Origin: Planctomycetota bacterium
GTDB lineage: Bacteria; Planctomycetota; UBA1135
Assembly: GCA_008501825.1 (NCBI GenBank)
Contig: QQUA01000006.1
Location: 62,001-126,000, forward strand
DNA: 64,000 nucleotides
Direction of reading: 5' to 3'
The translations under genes and the position numbers were made by a program. This document shows, piece by piece, positions 18,201-27,600 of the stretch; position 1 is the stretch's first letter; each line of letters opens with the position of its first letter. The notes under the pieces were generated by a model. That model had not been told where the DNA came from. It ran no database searches and was given only the letters and a program-made list of their open reading frames with translations.

Positions 18201-18592
18201 GCGTTCCCCTCCTTGGCTTCCAAGTCCTCAATGAGTGCTCTTATCTCAGTTAAATCCTCTGATTCGGCTTCCTTGCTGGATAGTGCCTGCAACACAAGTG
18301 CTTTCAGAGAGCCTCCGTAAACCGTGTCCACCATCCGCCGCAGCATTTTCCTTTGCACGACCGGGCGAGTATGGGCGGCTTGAAATACTTGAGGTCGCAC
18401 CGAATCGTCCCGCGCCACCAATTGCTTTTCCAACATGACTCCCAACATCTTTACGGTGGTGGAATAGTTGGTGCTTTTCATCGCTTGAAGCGCTTCGTGA
18501 ACTTGTCGGGCGGTGGACGGACCCCGTTCCCACAAAATGCGCAGGATTTGTAATTCAACTTCGGTCGGTTCGCTGGCAGGAGGTCGAGACAT
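18197..18592 (-). CDS. BlaI/MecI/CopY-family transcriptional repressor
   Basis: This 131-residue protein is a typical BlaI family member: a winged helix (EPTEVELQILRILWERG then TARQVHEAL and STTVKMLGVMLEK) and a helical dimerisation end (LKALVLQALSS). It would bind as a dimer to an inverted repeat and repress its own operon until the M56 protease inactivates it. The stop overlaps the protease start (ATGA). Two dyads lie over its predicted promoter. Confidence 0.9.
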   Translation of the reverse strand: MSRPPASEPTEVELQILRILWERGPSTARQVHEALQAMKSTNYSTTVKMLGVMLEKQLVARDDSVRPQVFQAAHTRPVVQRKMLRRMVDTVYGGSLKALVLQALSSKEAESEDLTEIRALIEDLEAKEGNA

Positions 18593-18658
18593 GAAAGTAC
18601 TCCGAATTGACTTCCCAGGAGTTCGGGGCCGGAGACCGACCTTGTGAGGGAAGCAGCT

Positions 18659-18678
18659 TTAGCGAAATCCTTCGCTAC
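18659..18678. promoter_or_regulatory. Candidate BlaI operator 1
   Basis: AGCGAA at 18661-18666, four bases, TTCGCT at 18671-18676: a perfect 6-bp inverted repeat with TT before it. On the minus strand it lies at the predicted transcription start of blaI. It differs from the usual BlaI core TACA-N2-TGTA. Confidence 0.6.
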
Positions 18679-18684
18679 TCCCCC

Positions 18685-18713
18685 ATTCTTGGCGAATTCT
18701 TTCGCTAAGTCAA
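18685..18713 (-). promoter_or_regulatory. Predicted promoter of blaI-M56 operon
   Basis: On the minus strand TTGACT (18713-18708), a 17-base spacer, and AAGAAT (18690-18685). The -35 box matches 5 of 6 and the -10 box 4 of 6 of the sigma-70 consensus. Operator 2 lies within the spacer and operator 1 just downstream, the layout expected for an autorepressed promoter. Confidence 0.5.
18689..18708. promoter_or_regulatory. Candidate BlaI operator 2
   Basis: GGCGAA at 18691-18696, four bases, TTCGCT at 18701-18706: the same dyad as operator 1 with one changed base, centred 30 bp away, about three helical turns. It fills the spacer between the -35 and -10 boxes of the predicted blaI promoter. Confidence 0.6.
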
Positions 18714-18773
18714 GGCCCGAAGCTCGATTTCTCTCGTTACCCCCCCCTTGCCCCCCTCAGTACATTGGAAACC

Positions 18774-18811
18774 GGCCGAAAGAATCGGCGGGCCTCGCCA
18801 ATTTTTCGGCC
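18774..18811 (+). promoter_or_regulatory. Long hairpin in the leader of the propeller/DUF1080 gene
   Basis: Bases 18774-18783 pair with 18802-18811 (ten pairs including one G-T), then after one mismatch and one bulged C, GGCG at 18787-18790 pairs with CGCC at 18796-18799 around a five-base loop. It ends 19 bases before the ATG at 18831. No T-run follows on either strand, so it looks like a leader structure and not a terminator. Confidence 0.5.
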
Positions 18812-18830
18812 AAATCACCGAATCAACCCC

Positions 18831-21815
18831 ATGACCCTCCTCCTTCTGCTCAGCCTCCTCCTGAGCCCCCAATCCGGCCAAGAGGAAGATTATTACCGAG
18901 TCGATTATCTCGAGCCTCCCGCCGGAGCCATTGTGGAGGTGGGCGGAATGGACTTTCTCCCGGATGGGCGGCTGGCGGTCTCCACTCGCCGGGGTCAGGT
19001 TTGGCTGGTGGAAAATCCGTTGGCCGAAGACCCCAAGCAAGCCCGCTTTCAACTATTCGCCGAAGGCTTGCAGGAGGGCTTGGGCCTCAAGGTGGTGGAG
19101 GGTGAGATTTACATCGTGCAAAGAGGGGAACTTTCGCGCCTGATCGACCTGGACGGCGACGGGCGCTGCGATCGCATCGATTGCCTACAAAACGGCTGGG
19201 GCCTTTCCGGAAACTACCATGAATTTGCCTTCGGCCTGCCGGTGGACGCAGACGGCAATTTTTACGTTAGCTTGAACGTGGCCTTTTTCTCGCCGAAGTG
19301 GTGGGCCGGAAAAGCTCCGGTTCCCTACCGCGGTTGGGTCTTGAAAATCTCTCCTCAAGGGGAGATGACTCCTTTGGCATTCGGTTTACGCAGTCCCTGC
19401 GGCATCGGCTTGAACGCTGAAGGAGATTTGTTCGTGACCGACAATCAGGGAGATTGGATGCCGGTATGCCCCCTGTTTCACATCCAGGAAGGTGGCTTTT
19501 ATGGACACCCGGCTTCCCTCGATTGGACGCCGGCCTACCGCAAAAGTTTGACTTTGGCCAGCGACACGATTCCCAGCGCTCACCCGAGGCGTCCCGCGGC
19601 TCTTTGGATTCCCTACAAATGGTCGCGGTCTACCGGCAATATGGTCCCGGACATGACCGGAGGTCGATTCGGACCTTTCGACAAGCAACTTTTCCTTGGG
19701 GAAGTCACCAATGGCATGGTGCTCCGCGCCGACCTGGAAAAGGTCCGGAGAGAATATCAAGGAGCGGTTTGGCCCTTCCGCCAAAAAGTTGGCTCCACTT
19801 GCCGGGTCCGATTTGCCGAAGACGGCACTTTATTCTGCGGCATGACCAACCGGGGTTGGGGTGGCTTGGCCCCGGGCCATGGCATTGCCCGCGTCCGCTG
19901 GACCGGGAAGACCCCTTTAGAAGCCTCGGAAGTGCGTTTGCAGCAAGACGGCTTTCGCATTCGTTTCACCAAAGCTTTGGACCCGTCAAGCGTAGATCCC
20001 AATCAATTCCTGATCGAACAATATGATTACGACTATTGGTGGGAGTACGGCTCCCCCGAAAGGCACACTGAAAAGGTCGTCCTTTCCGCCATAAGCCTGG
20101 AAGAAAACCAGCACGTCCTTCGTTTGTTTACCGCTGGAATGAAGCCAGCACGGGTGGTCCGGGTGATCACCCCCGGCCTGCGTGCCGAAGACGGAAGCCC
20201 TTTACTGCACCCGGAATTTGCATACACCTTGAATCAATTTCCACAAGGGCCGCTCACGGAGGAGCATATTGCCAAGATCGTGCCCCCGCCTCCTCCTCGG
20301 GACATCGAATTGGAGGGTTGGATGCGTTTGACCTGGGCGGATGCCATGGATGCGTGGCAATGCGAAGGCTGGCAACTTTGCGATGCCGAGATCGACCTCA
20401 AGCATCCGGAACAATTCAAAACCATGCCTGGAAACGGGGCCTTAATCAACGTAGGCAAAGGCCCTTCCTCCAATTATCAAAGTCGATACTCCTTCTCAGA
20501 TATGGAACTGGAGTTGGACTTCATGCTTCCCCGAGGCGGAGAGTCCGGCATTTACCTCATGGGCTGCTATGAAATTCAATTGCGCGATCAAAGTTCCCAA
20601 GGCGACCCAGCAGCCTCCGATTGCGGCGGCGTGACCCCCTCCGGCTCGTGGCCCGGCCGTCCTCCGGCAATCTCGGTTTACCAAGGCCCGGGAGTTTGGC
20701 ACAGCCTCAAGATTCGCTTTGAGGCGCCGCGCTTCGATCACGACGGCAGCAAAAAGCGCAACGCCCGCTTATCCAGAGTCATTCTTAACGATACGGTCAT
20801 TCACCAAAACGTCGCGCTTCCCGGGCCAACCGACGGCGCTCCAGTTTCATCGGAGCGGCCGTTTGGCCCGATCGTCATTGAAGGAACGTCAGGACCGGTC
20901 GCCATTCGCGGTGTGATGGTGAAACCCATTCACTCACAAAAGGATGAAGATGGTTGGGTGGACCTCTTCAATGGAGAAGACTTGGACGGCTGGAAAACCA
21001 GCGGCAAGGCGAATTGGAGCGTGGAAGACTACGCCATTATCGGGCAAGGAGACATGGGGCACCTTTACAGTCCCCGAAACGACTATCGGAACTTTGAATT
21101 CCGAGCCAGGGTCAAGATTAACGACGGCGGAAACTCAGGAATGTATTTCCGGACCGCCTACGGTGAGGGCTGGCCCAAGGGATATGAAGCTCAAGTCAAC
21201 AGCAGTTTTCCAGATCCCCAGAAAAGCGGCTCCCTTTATGGATTGGCCCCGATCAAAGTCCACTTGATTCCAACGGATACTTGGTTCACCCAATACGTCC
21301 GGTGCGTTGAGGAGCCGGAGGGAACCCGGATCAGCATTCGAATTAACGACATTTTGGTCAGTGAGTATCTGGACAAGGAAAGGCGCCATGCTTCGGGGCA
21401 TTTCGCCTTGCAACAACATCACCAGGGCTCGGTAGTGGAATACATGGACGTGCAGGTTCGAGAAATCCTCGGGCTGCAGCCCTCCGATCTATTAGGTCGC
21501 TGGACTTCCGGCCCTGCAGAAAGCCGACAGGTTCTGGTTTTTCAAGAAGACGGCAAAGGAGAGTGGATCTTCCAAACACCGCAAGGAAGCTCAAGCCTTG
21601 AAGTGACTTGGACATTGGATGCTTCGGTTCTGCCCGCCCGATTGGACATCGGAGGCATCCATCAAGGACCGCTTCGAGGCATGACCTTGTTCGGGATCGC
21701 CAAACTGGAACATGGCGCCCTTTTCCTGGACGCCGAGCCGGCCCCACAGGACTCCAATGGTGATGCGACGCGCCCACGGGAGTTTTCCGCCGAGACATTG
21801 AAGTTTCAGCGCTGA
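18831..21815 (+). CDS. Exported sugar-dehydrogenase-like propeller with two DUF1080 domains and a TIGR03067-like end
   Basis: From the ATG at 18831 there are 994 residues: a signal peptide; a six-bladed propeller of the glucose/sorbosone dehydrogenase type (about 20-400, with PDGRLAVSTRRGQVW, GLRSPCGIGLN and TDNQGDWMP); a first DUF1080 lectin-like domain (about 490-700, GGESGIYLMGCYEIQLRD); a second (about 705-880, WVDLFNGEDLDGW and GGNSGMYFRT); and a C-terminal domain (about 890-994, LLGRWTSGP) like a planctomycete TIGR03067 domain. Some DUF1080 proteins act on 3-keto-glycosides. One chain could therefore bind or oxidise a sugar and then cleave it; that is inference. The frame is open from 18765, but the signal peptide fixes the start. 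Confidence 0.82.
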   Translation: MTLLLLLSLLLSPQSGQEEDYYRVDYLEPPAGAIVEVGGMDFLPDGRLAVSTRRGQVWLVENPLAEDPKQARFQLFAEGLQEGLGLKVVEGEIYIVQRGELSRLIDLDGDGRCDRIDCLQNGWGLSGNYHEFAFGLPVDADGNFYVSLNVAFFSPKWWAGKAPVPYRGWVLKISPQGEMTPLAFGLRSPCGIGLNAEGDLFVTDNQGDWMPVCPLFHIQEGGFYGHPASLDWTPAYRKSLTLASDTIPSAHPRRPAALWIPYKWSRSTGNMVPDMTGGRFGPFDKQLFLGEVTNGMVLRADLEKVRREYQGAVWPFRQKVGSTCRVRFAEDGTLFCGMTNRGWGGLAPGHGIARVRWTGKTPLEASEVRLQQDGFRIRFTKALDPSSVDPNQFLIEQYDYDYWWEYGSPERHTEKVVLSAISLEENQHVLRLFTAGMKPARVVRVITPGLRAEDGSPLLHPEFAYTLNQFPQGPLTEEHIAKIVPPPPPRDIELEGWMRLTWADAMDAWQCEGWQLCDAEIDLKHPEQFKTMPGNGALINVGKGPSSNYQSRYSFSDMELELDFMLPRGGESGIYLMGCYEIQLRDQSSQGDPAASDCGGVTPSGSWPGRPPAISVYQGPGVWHSLKIRFEAPRFDHDGSKKRNARLSRVILNDTVIHQNVALPGPTDGAPVSSERPFGPIVIEGTSGPVAIRGVMVKPIHSQKDEDGWVDLFNGEDLDGWKTSGKANWSVEDYAIIGQGDMGHLYSPRNDYRNFEFRARVKINDGGNSGMYFRTAYGEGWPKGYEAQVNSSFPDPQKSGSLYGLAPIKVHLIPTDTWFTQYVRCVEEPEGTRISIRINDILVSEYLDKERRHASGHFALQQHHQGSVVEYMDVQVREILGLQPSDLLGRWTSGPAESRQVLVFQEDGKGEWIFQTPQGSSSLEVTWTLDASVLPARLDIGGIHQGPLRGMTLFGIAKLEHGALFLDAEPAPQDSNGDATRPREFSAETLKFQR

Positions 21816-21816
21816 G

Positions 21817-21837
21817 AACTACTCGCTCTCAGTAGTT
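21817..21837 (+). terminator. Hairpin at convergent gene ends
   Basis: AACTACT at 21817-21823 and AGTAGTT at 21831-21837 form a perfect 7-bp stem with a 7-base loop, followed on the plus strand by TCTTTC. It lies directly after the plus-strand stop and includes the stop codon of the converging gene. Confidence 0.5.
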
Positions 21838-23666
21838 TCTTTCACCAACTTCAGCTTGCCATCGCGGAGAGTCATGGCGGCGGAATAGATCCCAAGCCGC
21901 TGGCGGCGCCACCATCGCCCGTGACGGCGCTCGGCGGAGGAGCCAAAAGAGTAGCGGTACAAATGGCTGCGCACCTGCTTCGGTGGATCTTCATTCCAGA
22001 CGCCTTCAGCCAAAAGAGAAGCTACTGCGGGAGAGCCTTCCAGAATCCGTTCTAGGAAAGAATAAAACCACGATTCTCCCGAAACGGGCGCACTTGCGGC
22101 AACGGCCATGCTCCAATCCAGACGGGGAATGTGAAAGGTGGCGAATTTCGGCGGTTCGAAAACGGCTCCCGGTTTAAAGAGAAAGGCGATCTCCTGCCAG
22201 GACTCTCCGTCTGCGCTTCCTTCCACCACGATTTCCAATCGCTCAGCCGGAATTTCCGCGAACAGACCGTAACGATTTATGGACCGCAAGGTTTGCAGAG
22301 CCCGATCCACCTTGGCAAGCGGGGTTGGAGATTCGATATTCGAAAGGCGCATCCCTTCCGCCGTCAAGGTATAAATCAGCACTCCCGCGGCAACGAAACC
22401 AATCCAATTTTTGTACCAGGACCGAGGTTCTTCAAGAGTTCGCGTTTCAGCAATCCCTCGGTTCTTGCGGACATCAACTTCTAACAGGGGAAACAGCAAC
22501 AGCAAATTCAAAAGTGGAAAGAAACCATAGTTTCCGCTCAAAGCGAAGCCGAGGAAAAGGAATAGTAGAAGGCCCACTCCCATCCTTCTCACGCGACGAG
22601 GCCCGAGAATTAGCCACGGAACCAACATCTCCGCAATCAAAATAATTGCCGTGGCCGCTCGCTGGAACCAAGCCGGGAAAGAGTGCCAATACCAAGAGAT
22701 GTGATGAGGAAGAGGTTGGGTTACAAAGTGGTTTTCCAAAGCAAGGAAGTGGCTCCAGGCGGGATCGCCGCCGGTCCACTTCATCCACCCGGAGAAAAAT
22801 ACCAAGCGGAACAGGAGCAGGCGCAAACACCAATGCCCTAGCCGATTGGGGGAATCAGGGCAGTGCAGCCGCCGTCCCGGCGGAGCCCAAAATATGGCCA
22901 GCAACGTCGTTTCCACTAGGAGGGCATCCCATTGGAAATCCATGAACTCGGCCCCAACTTGGTAGATGGACAAATAGGCCGCCCACAAAATCAAAAGTTG
23001 AATCCGAGGATACCAACCAAGGAGCAATAGGGTGGCGCTGCCACAGCCTAGCGCCAGCAAGAAAGACAAGCCCCAATCGGATGGCAATCCGTGCAAGAGG
23101 GTCGGTACTTGCCAAAAGGCAGCTCCTCCCATTTCAGCCCGATGAACTGCCAAGGCTTCGGACCATGGCCGCAAGCCCTGCTCCCCAATCAGTCCTTCGG
23201 CCTGAACCCAAAAGGAAATCAGCGCTACAAGATGAATGACCGCTAAGCCCCGGAGGAACCACGGCCGACTTTTTTCAAAATTAGCTCGACGAAGCGTCGG
23301 ACCAACCAGCCACCGCATCAAGCTAGAAACGAGGACCCGATTCCGGGCAACCATGGCGTAAATCCAATGCGACAGCCAAGCAAACGGTGGGAAATGACGG
23401 TACCACCACCAGGCCGTCCCCTTTCCGGGAACGAGCGCCGTCGCTCGAAAAATAGCTTCCGCACCGGTGCTGACCGATCCATCTTGGTTCACAAAGTGGA
23501 TGGCTTTGGCTAAGGCTTCTGGCGGCAAATGAGGAAAGTCATCTCCTGCGGTTTGAAACGGCCGGCATTCCAGCCGCCCATCCCAATCCGAGATCCAGCG
23601 GTCCACCCAGGCACGGCAATAGCCGCATTGACCGTCAAATAAAAGAACGGGAAGCTGTGCTTTCAC
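21819..23666 (-). CDS. DCC-family thiol oxidoreductase fused to a lipase maturation factor-like membrane protein
   Basis: In 615 residues, the first ~125 form a DCC/DUF393 thioredoxin-like domain with FDGQCGYC (Cys14, Cys17). The rest matches the lipase maturation factor (LMF) pattern: a multi-helix membrane part with FQWDALLVETTLLAIF, FRLVFFSGWMKWTGGDPAW and TQPLPHHISWYWH, then the late soluble part with RYGLFAEIP, EIVVEGSADG and ILEGSPAVASLLA. LMF proteins assist folding of secreted lipases. The fusion puts a CxxC redox domain on the same chain. The start is GTG. The gene ends three bases from the converging propeller gene. Confidence 0.8.
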   Translation of the reverse strand: MKAQLPVLLFDGQCGYCRAWVDRWISDWDGRLECRPFQTAGDDFPHLPPEALAKAIHFVNQDGSVSTGAEAIFRATALVPGKGTAWWWYRHFPPFAWLSHWIYAMVARNRVLVSSLMRWLVGPTLRRANFEKSRPWFLRGLAVIHLVALISFWVQAEGLIGEQGLRPWSEALAVHRAEMGGAAFWQVPTLLHGLPSDWGLSFLLALGCGSATLLLLGWYPRIQLLILWAAYLSIYQVGAEFMDFQWDALLVETTLLAIFWAPPGRRLHCPDSPNRLGHWCLRLLLFRLVFFSGWMKWTGGDPAWSHFLALENHFVTQPLPHHISWYWHSFPAWFQRAATAIILIAEMLVPWLILGPRRVRRMGVGLLLFLFLGFALSGNYGFFPLLNLLLLFPLLEVDVRKNRGIAETRTLEEPRSWYKNWIGFVAAGVLIYTLTAEGMRLSNIESPTPLAKVDRALQTLRSINRYGLFAEIPAERLEIVVEGSADGESWQEIAFLFKPGAVFEPPKFATFHIPRLDWSMAVAASAPVSGESWFYSFLERILEGSPAVASLLAEGVWNEDPPKQVRSHLYRYSFGSSAERRHGRWWRRQRLGIYSAAMTLRDGKLKLVKETTESE

Positions 23667-23702
23667 TTTTCAATTCGCCCGCCGCAAAGAAGAGGCTGCA
23701 TA

Positions 23703-24572
23703 ATGCAAGCGGTGACCCCCATGAAATGGAACTTCAAACCGGAACTCGTCTGTCTGTTCGGTCAACCGGTAGCGGAAAATCCGACTCAACACATGATCGA
23801 GGCGGCCTTTCGCCATCATGGATTGGATTGGAGGTACGTCACGATGGAAGTGGCTCCAGAGCAGCTGGAAGCCGCCGTGGCCGGTATGCGGGCCATGGGC
23901 TTTCGGGGTGGAAACTGCACCATTCCTCATAAGGTAGCGGTCCAAAAGTATCTAGATCGGATCGGCGAGTCTGCCTCTCTGATCGGGGCGGTGAATTGCA
24001 TCGTTCGCCAAGACGACCTCCTGGTGGGAGAAAACACTGACGGGAAAGGCTTTTTACAGTCCCTCCGCGATCTTCAAGAGCCGCGGGGGCGCCGAGTCAT
24101 GATGTTCGGAGCTGGCGGTGCCGCTAGAGCTATCGCCGTCGAATTGGCCTTGGCCGGAGTCGAGCACATCCAAATCTGGAATCGAAGCGAGGCCCGGGGC
24201 CGGGAATTGGTCGATCTCCTTCATCAACGGACCGACGTAGCTGCCGATTTCCATTCCTGGCAACAAGATGCCCCCATTGACGCATCCGTCGACGTCCTGG
24301 TCAATGCCACCTCAATTGGGTTATTCCCCCAGGTGGACGAGCGTATTCCGTTAATTGAAAAGGACTTAAGGGAAAACCTCATCGTCGCGGACGTGATCCC
24401 CAACCCGCCCCAAACTCGCCTGATCCGGGAGGCACGCTCCCGAGGTTGCCAGGTTTTGGACGGCCTGGGCATGTTGGTCAACCAGGGCGTACTGGGCTTC
24501 CGCTATTGGACCGGGGTCGATCCGGACCCTGCGATCATGCGGGCGGCCTTGGAAGAAGTCTTCGGCACCTGA
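23703..24572 (+). CDS. aroE: Shikimate dehydrogenase
   Basis: This 289-residue cytoplasmic enzyme reduces 3-dehydroshikimate to shikimate with NADPH in aromatic amino-acid synthesis. The N-terminal substrate domain holds NCTIPHK with the catalytic Lys near 77 and GENTDGKGF with the catalytic Asp near 113. The cofactor domain has FGAGGAARAI, and VNATSIGL and GLGMLVNQGVLGF follow as in the family. Length is normal. A second ATG at 23721 (residue 7) is also possible. It reads away from the DCC/LMF gene with 36 bases between the two starts. Confidence 0.95.
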   Translation: MQAVTPMKWNFKPELVCLFGQPVAENPTQHMIEAAFRHHGLDWRYVTMEVAPEQLEAAVAGMRAMGFRGGNCTIPHKVAVQKYLDRIGESASLIGAVNCIVRQDDLLVGENTDGKGFLQSLRDLQEPRGRRVMMFGAGGAARAIAVELALAGVEHIQIWNRSEARGRELVDLLHQRTDVAADFHSWQQDAPIDASVDVLVNATSIGLFPQVDERIPLIEKDLRENLIVADVIPNPPQTRLIREARSRGCQVLDGLGMLVNQGVLGFRYWTGVDPDPAIMRAALEEVFGT

Positions 24573-24642
24573 CCCGTGGCGCTGCCGACGGCATCCGGCC
24601 AATATCCCCGAGGGCCGGAGGTCGGGGCTATCTTGAACGGCC

Positions 24643-27600
24643 ATGATCCTCCCCCTTTTCCTGGCGCTCGTGGCCTGCCCCCGCGCCCCCCAAGAAGGGT
24701 GGCAGCCCTTAATTCAGGGGCGAAGTATGCCGGGCTGGACTTCCCATGGAACCGCCAGCTTCAAGTGGCGGGATGGATTGTTAACGGCAACCTCCCGGGA
24801 CCGGACTTTAAGTTGGCTGGTTTACGAGCATCCGTTCGGAGATTTCCAACTGGAGGTTGAGTTCAAAGCCATTCGGGGCAATTCTGGAATTCAGTTCCGA
24901 AGCCGACATCCGTCCGGCCGCCCCATGGTGGGTTTACAAGTGGAGATTGACGCCGATCCTCAAGGGGCCAGCGGCGGCTTATACGACCAAAGCCGGCGCG
25001 GTTGGTTACAGGCTCCCAGCAAGGAAGCAAGCGAAGGTTTTCAAGCGCGTGAGTGGAATCGATTAAGAGTTCGATGCCAGGGCGACCACGTTCAAACCTG
25101 GCTGAATGATCGACTCGCCGCCGATTTCCGCGACTCCGCCGCCCTGGAGGGTGTTTTGGCCCTTCAGGTTTTTGGCGCTGGGACGGAAGTTCACTTTCGC
25201 AATTTGCGGATTTTGGATTTAGGACGAAGCCGTTGGCGCACTCTCTTCAATGGTGAAAATATGACCGGCTGGCGGCCGGTCGGCGGTGGGCGCTGGGAAT
25301 TAAAAGACGGTGTGTTGCTCGGCCTTCATGAGAAGAAGGATCCAGATTACGGACACCTGGTTTTCGAGGAAGTCCTGGGAGACTTCACGGCTCGAGTTCG
25401 TTTCCGAGCCCGGATGGGTAATAGTGGTTTGTATTTCCGGGCCGAGGAAGCCGGCGCCAGCGGCATGAGCGGCATGCAGGCGGAAATCGATCCAAGGCGG
25501 CGAACTGGAGGCTTGTATGAAACCAACGGCCGGCAATGGATCATCATTCCCAATGCGGAGGATTTGGAAGCTTGGTTTCGTGCCGGTAAATGGAATTTAC
25601 TCACCGTCTCGGCCCACGGCCCAAACCTTCACGTAGCCTTGAACGGCCGCCAGACTGCCGCTCTGTTCGATGACAAGGGGCGAAAAAGCGGTCGCCTGGC
25701 TTTGCAATTGCACGGGAGTGAGGACGTTTTCCTGGAAGTCGCCGAAGTGGAAATCCTGGAAAAGGATCGATCTTTGCAAGTTCTCCCTTCCACTCAGGAG
25801 TTTAAAGATTCCCGCTTGGAATCTGTGGTCACTTTGGAAGGCGTCCACCCGTGGTATCCGACCTCCGATTCGGAATCTTGGCAGAAACGGTCGCAAGAAC
25901 TCCGGCGGCAAATCCTGGTCGCTGCCGGTCTATGGCCGGAACCGCCGCGGATGGCTGTGGAAGCCAAAATCCATGGAATGGTGGTTCGCCAAGGCTACAC
26001 GGTGGAGAAGGTTTATTTTCAAAGCCTGCCCGGGCATTACGTCACCGGCAATCTCTATCGGCCGATCGGTCCTCCTGGCAAAAAGCCCGGCATCCTCAGC
26101 CCTCACGGCCATTGGACCCATGGCCGCTTTTTACAACGCACCAAAGCCGATGCTGAAAAGGAAATCGCCGCTGGGGCGGAGAAATTCCTAACCAATGCCC
26201 GCTATCCGCTGCAAGCACGCTGTGCCCAATTGGCCCGGATGGGTTGTATCGTGTTTCACTACGACATGGTCGGTTACGGTGATTCTCAAGCTCTATCTCA
26301 TGGAGCAGGATTCGAAGACGCCGCCGCCGGCTTGAGGGGGCAAAGTGCGTTCGGACTGCAGACGTTGAATTCAATCCGAGCGCTGGACTTCTTGGAGGCT
26401 TTGCCCGACGTCGATCCCGATCGCTTAGGGGTCACAGGAGCCAGCGGAGGAGGAACTCAAAGCTTCATCTTGGCGGCGATCGATCCTCGCATTCAGGCGG
26501 CTTTCCCTGCAGTGATGGTTTCAGCCGACATGCAGGGAGGTTGTGTATGCGAAAACGCTCATCACTTGCGGGTCGATACCAGCAACATTGAATTGGCGGC
26601 TCTTATCGCTCCACGGCCCCTTGGACTGACCGGGGCGAATGACTGGACCTTGCACTTGGAAGAAAGAGGCATTCCGCAGCTAAAAGCTCTTTATCAAGCC
26701 TTGGGAGTGCCGGAGAACTTCGAGGCTTGGGTACATCCGGAATTCGGCCACAATTACAACCAAGTCTCGCGGGAGCACCTTTACGCGTTCATGAATCGCC
26801 ATTTGCATCTCGGCCTGCCCGAACCGGTTGAAGAAAGCTCGATCGAACCGATACTTCCCGGAGACTTGAGCGTATTCGATGAAAGCGAACACTCTGTACC
26901 CAAAGATTCCATAACTGCAAGCGGGGTGCGCACGGTATTGGAAGCTTGGTCGAATCAGCAGCTAAATCGCCTTAGTCCTCGGACTCAAGCCGACTGGGAA
27001 ACCTTTCAAAGCGTCATTGGCGGAGCTTTAAAAAGCATGTTGCACACCCGGCTTCCGGAGCCGGGCACGATCGAAACCCAAGATCTTGGAAAAGAAAACC
27101 GCGATGGCTTTCAGTTTCAAAAACTAGTGCTCCGCCGCGTCGGCTATCAAGAAGTGATTCCAGCCGCCCTGCTGATGCCGGAGGAATGGAACGGCCGCCT
27201 CATCGTCGCCGCTTCCCCGGGAGGAAAAGAAGATTTCTTCCGCTTTCGACAAAGGACGATTTTGGATGTCAAACCGATTCTTGAGACGGGAACCGCTCTG
27301 CTGATGCCAGATTTGTTCCTAACCGGCGAACTGGCGGACTCTGCACCCCAACTACCGATCGATTCGGCCCGGCACTCCCGCTATGACGGATACAGCTACG
27401 GCTATAACCGCACCCTCATGGCTCATCGAGTTCACGACTTGCTGATTTGCCTGGCTTTCGCACGAGATCTCCCTGGAGTTCACAGAGTAGATCTTTTCGG
27501 CCGCAACCAATTCGGCTTGGTTGCTTTGCTGGCTCGTGGACTTGCCGGCGACGCCGTGAACAAAACGCTGGTGCATTGGCCGATGGATTTTCGGGACGTC

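Noticed and set aside
16896-18320. Long open frames on the plus strand inside the M56 gene
   Set aside because: They lie antisense to a well-supported protease with clear motifs, have low-complexity basic translations and no family features.
18739-18757. C-rich tract before the propeller gene
   Set aside because: A plain run of C with two Ts; could be slippage-prone, but nothing shows it is a phase-variable switch, and it lies outside the coding region.
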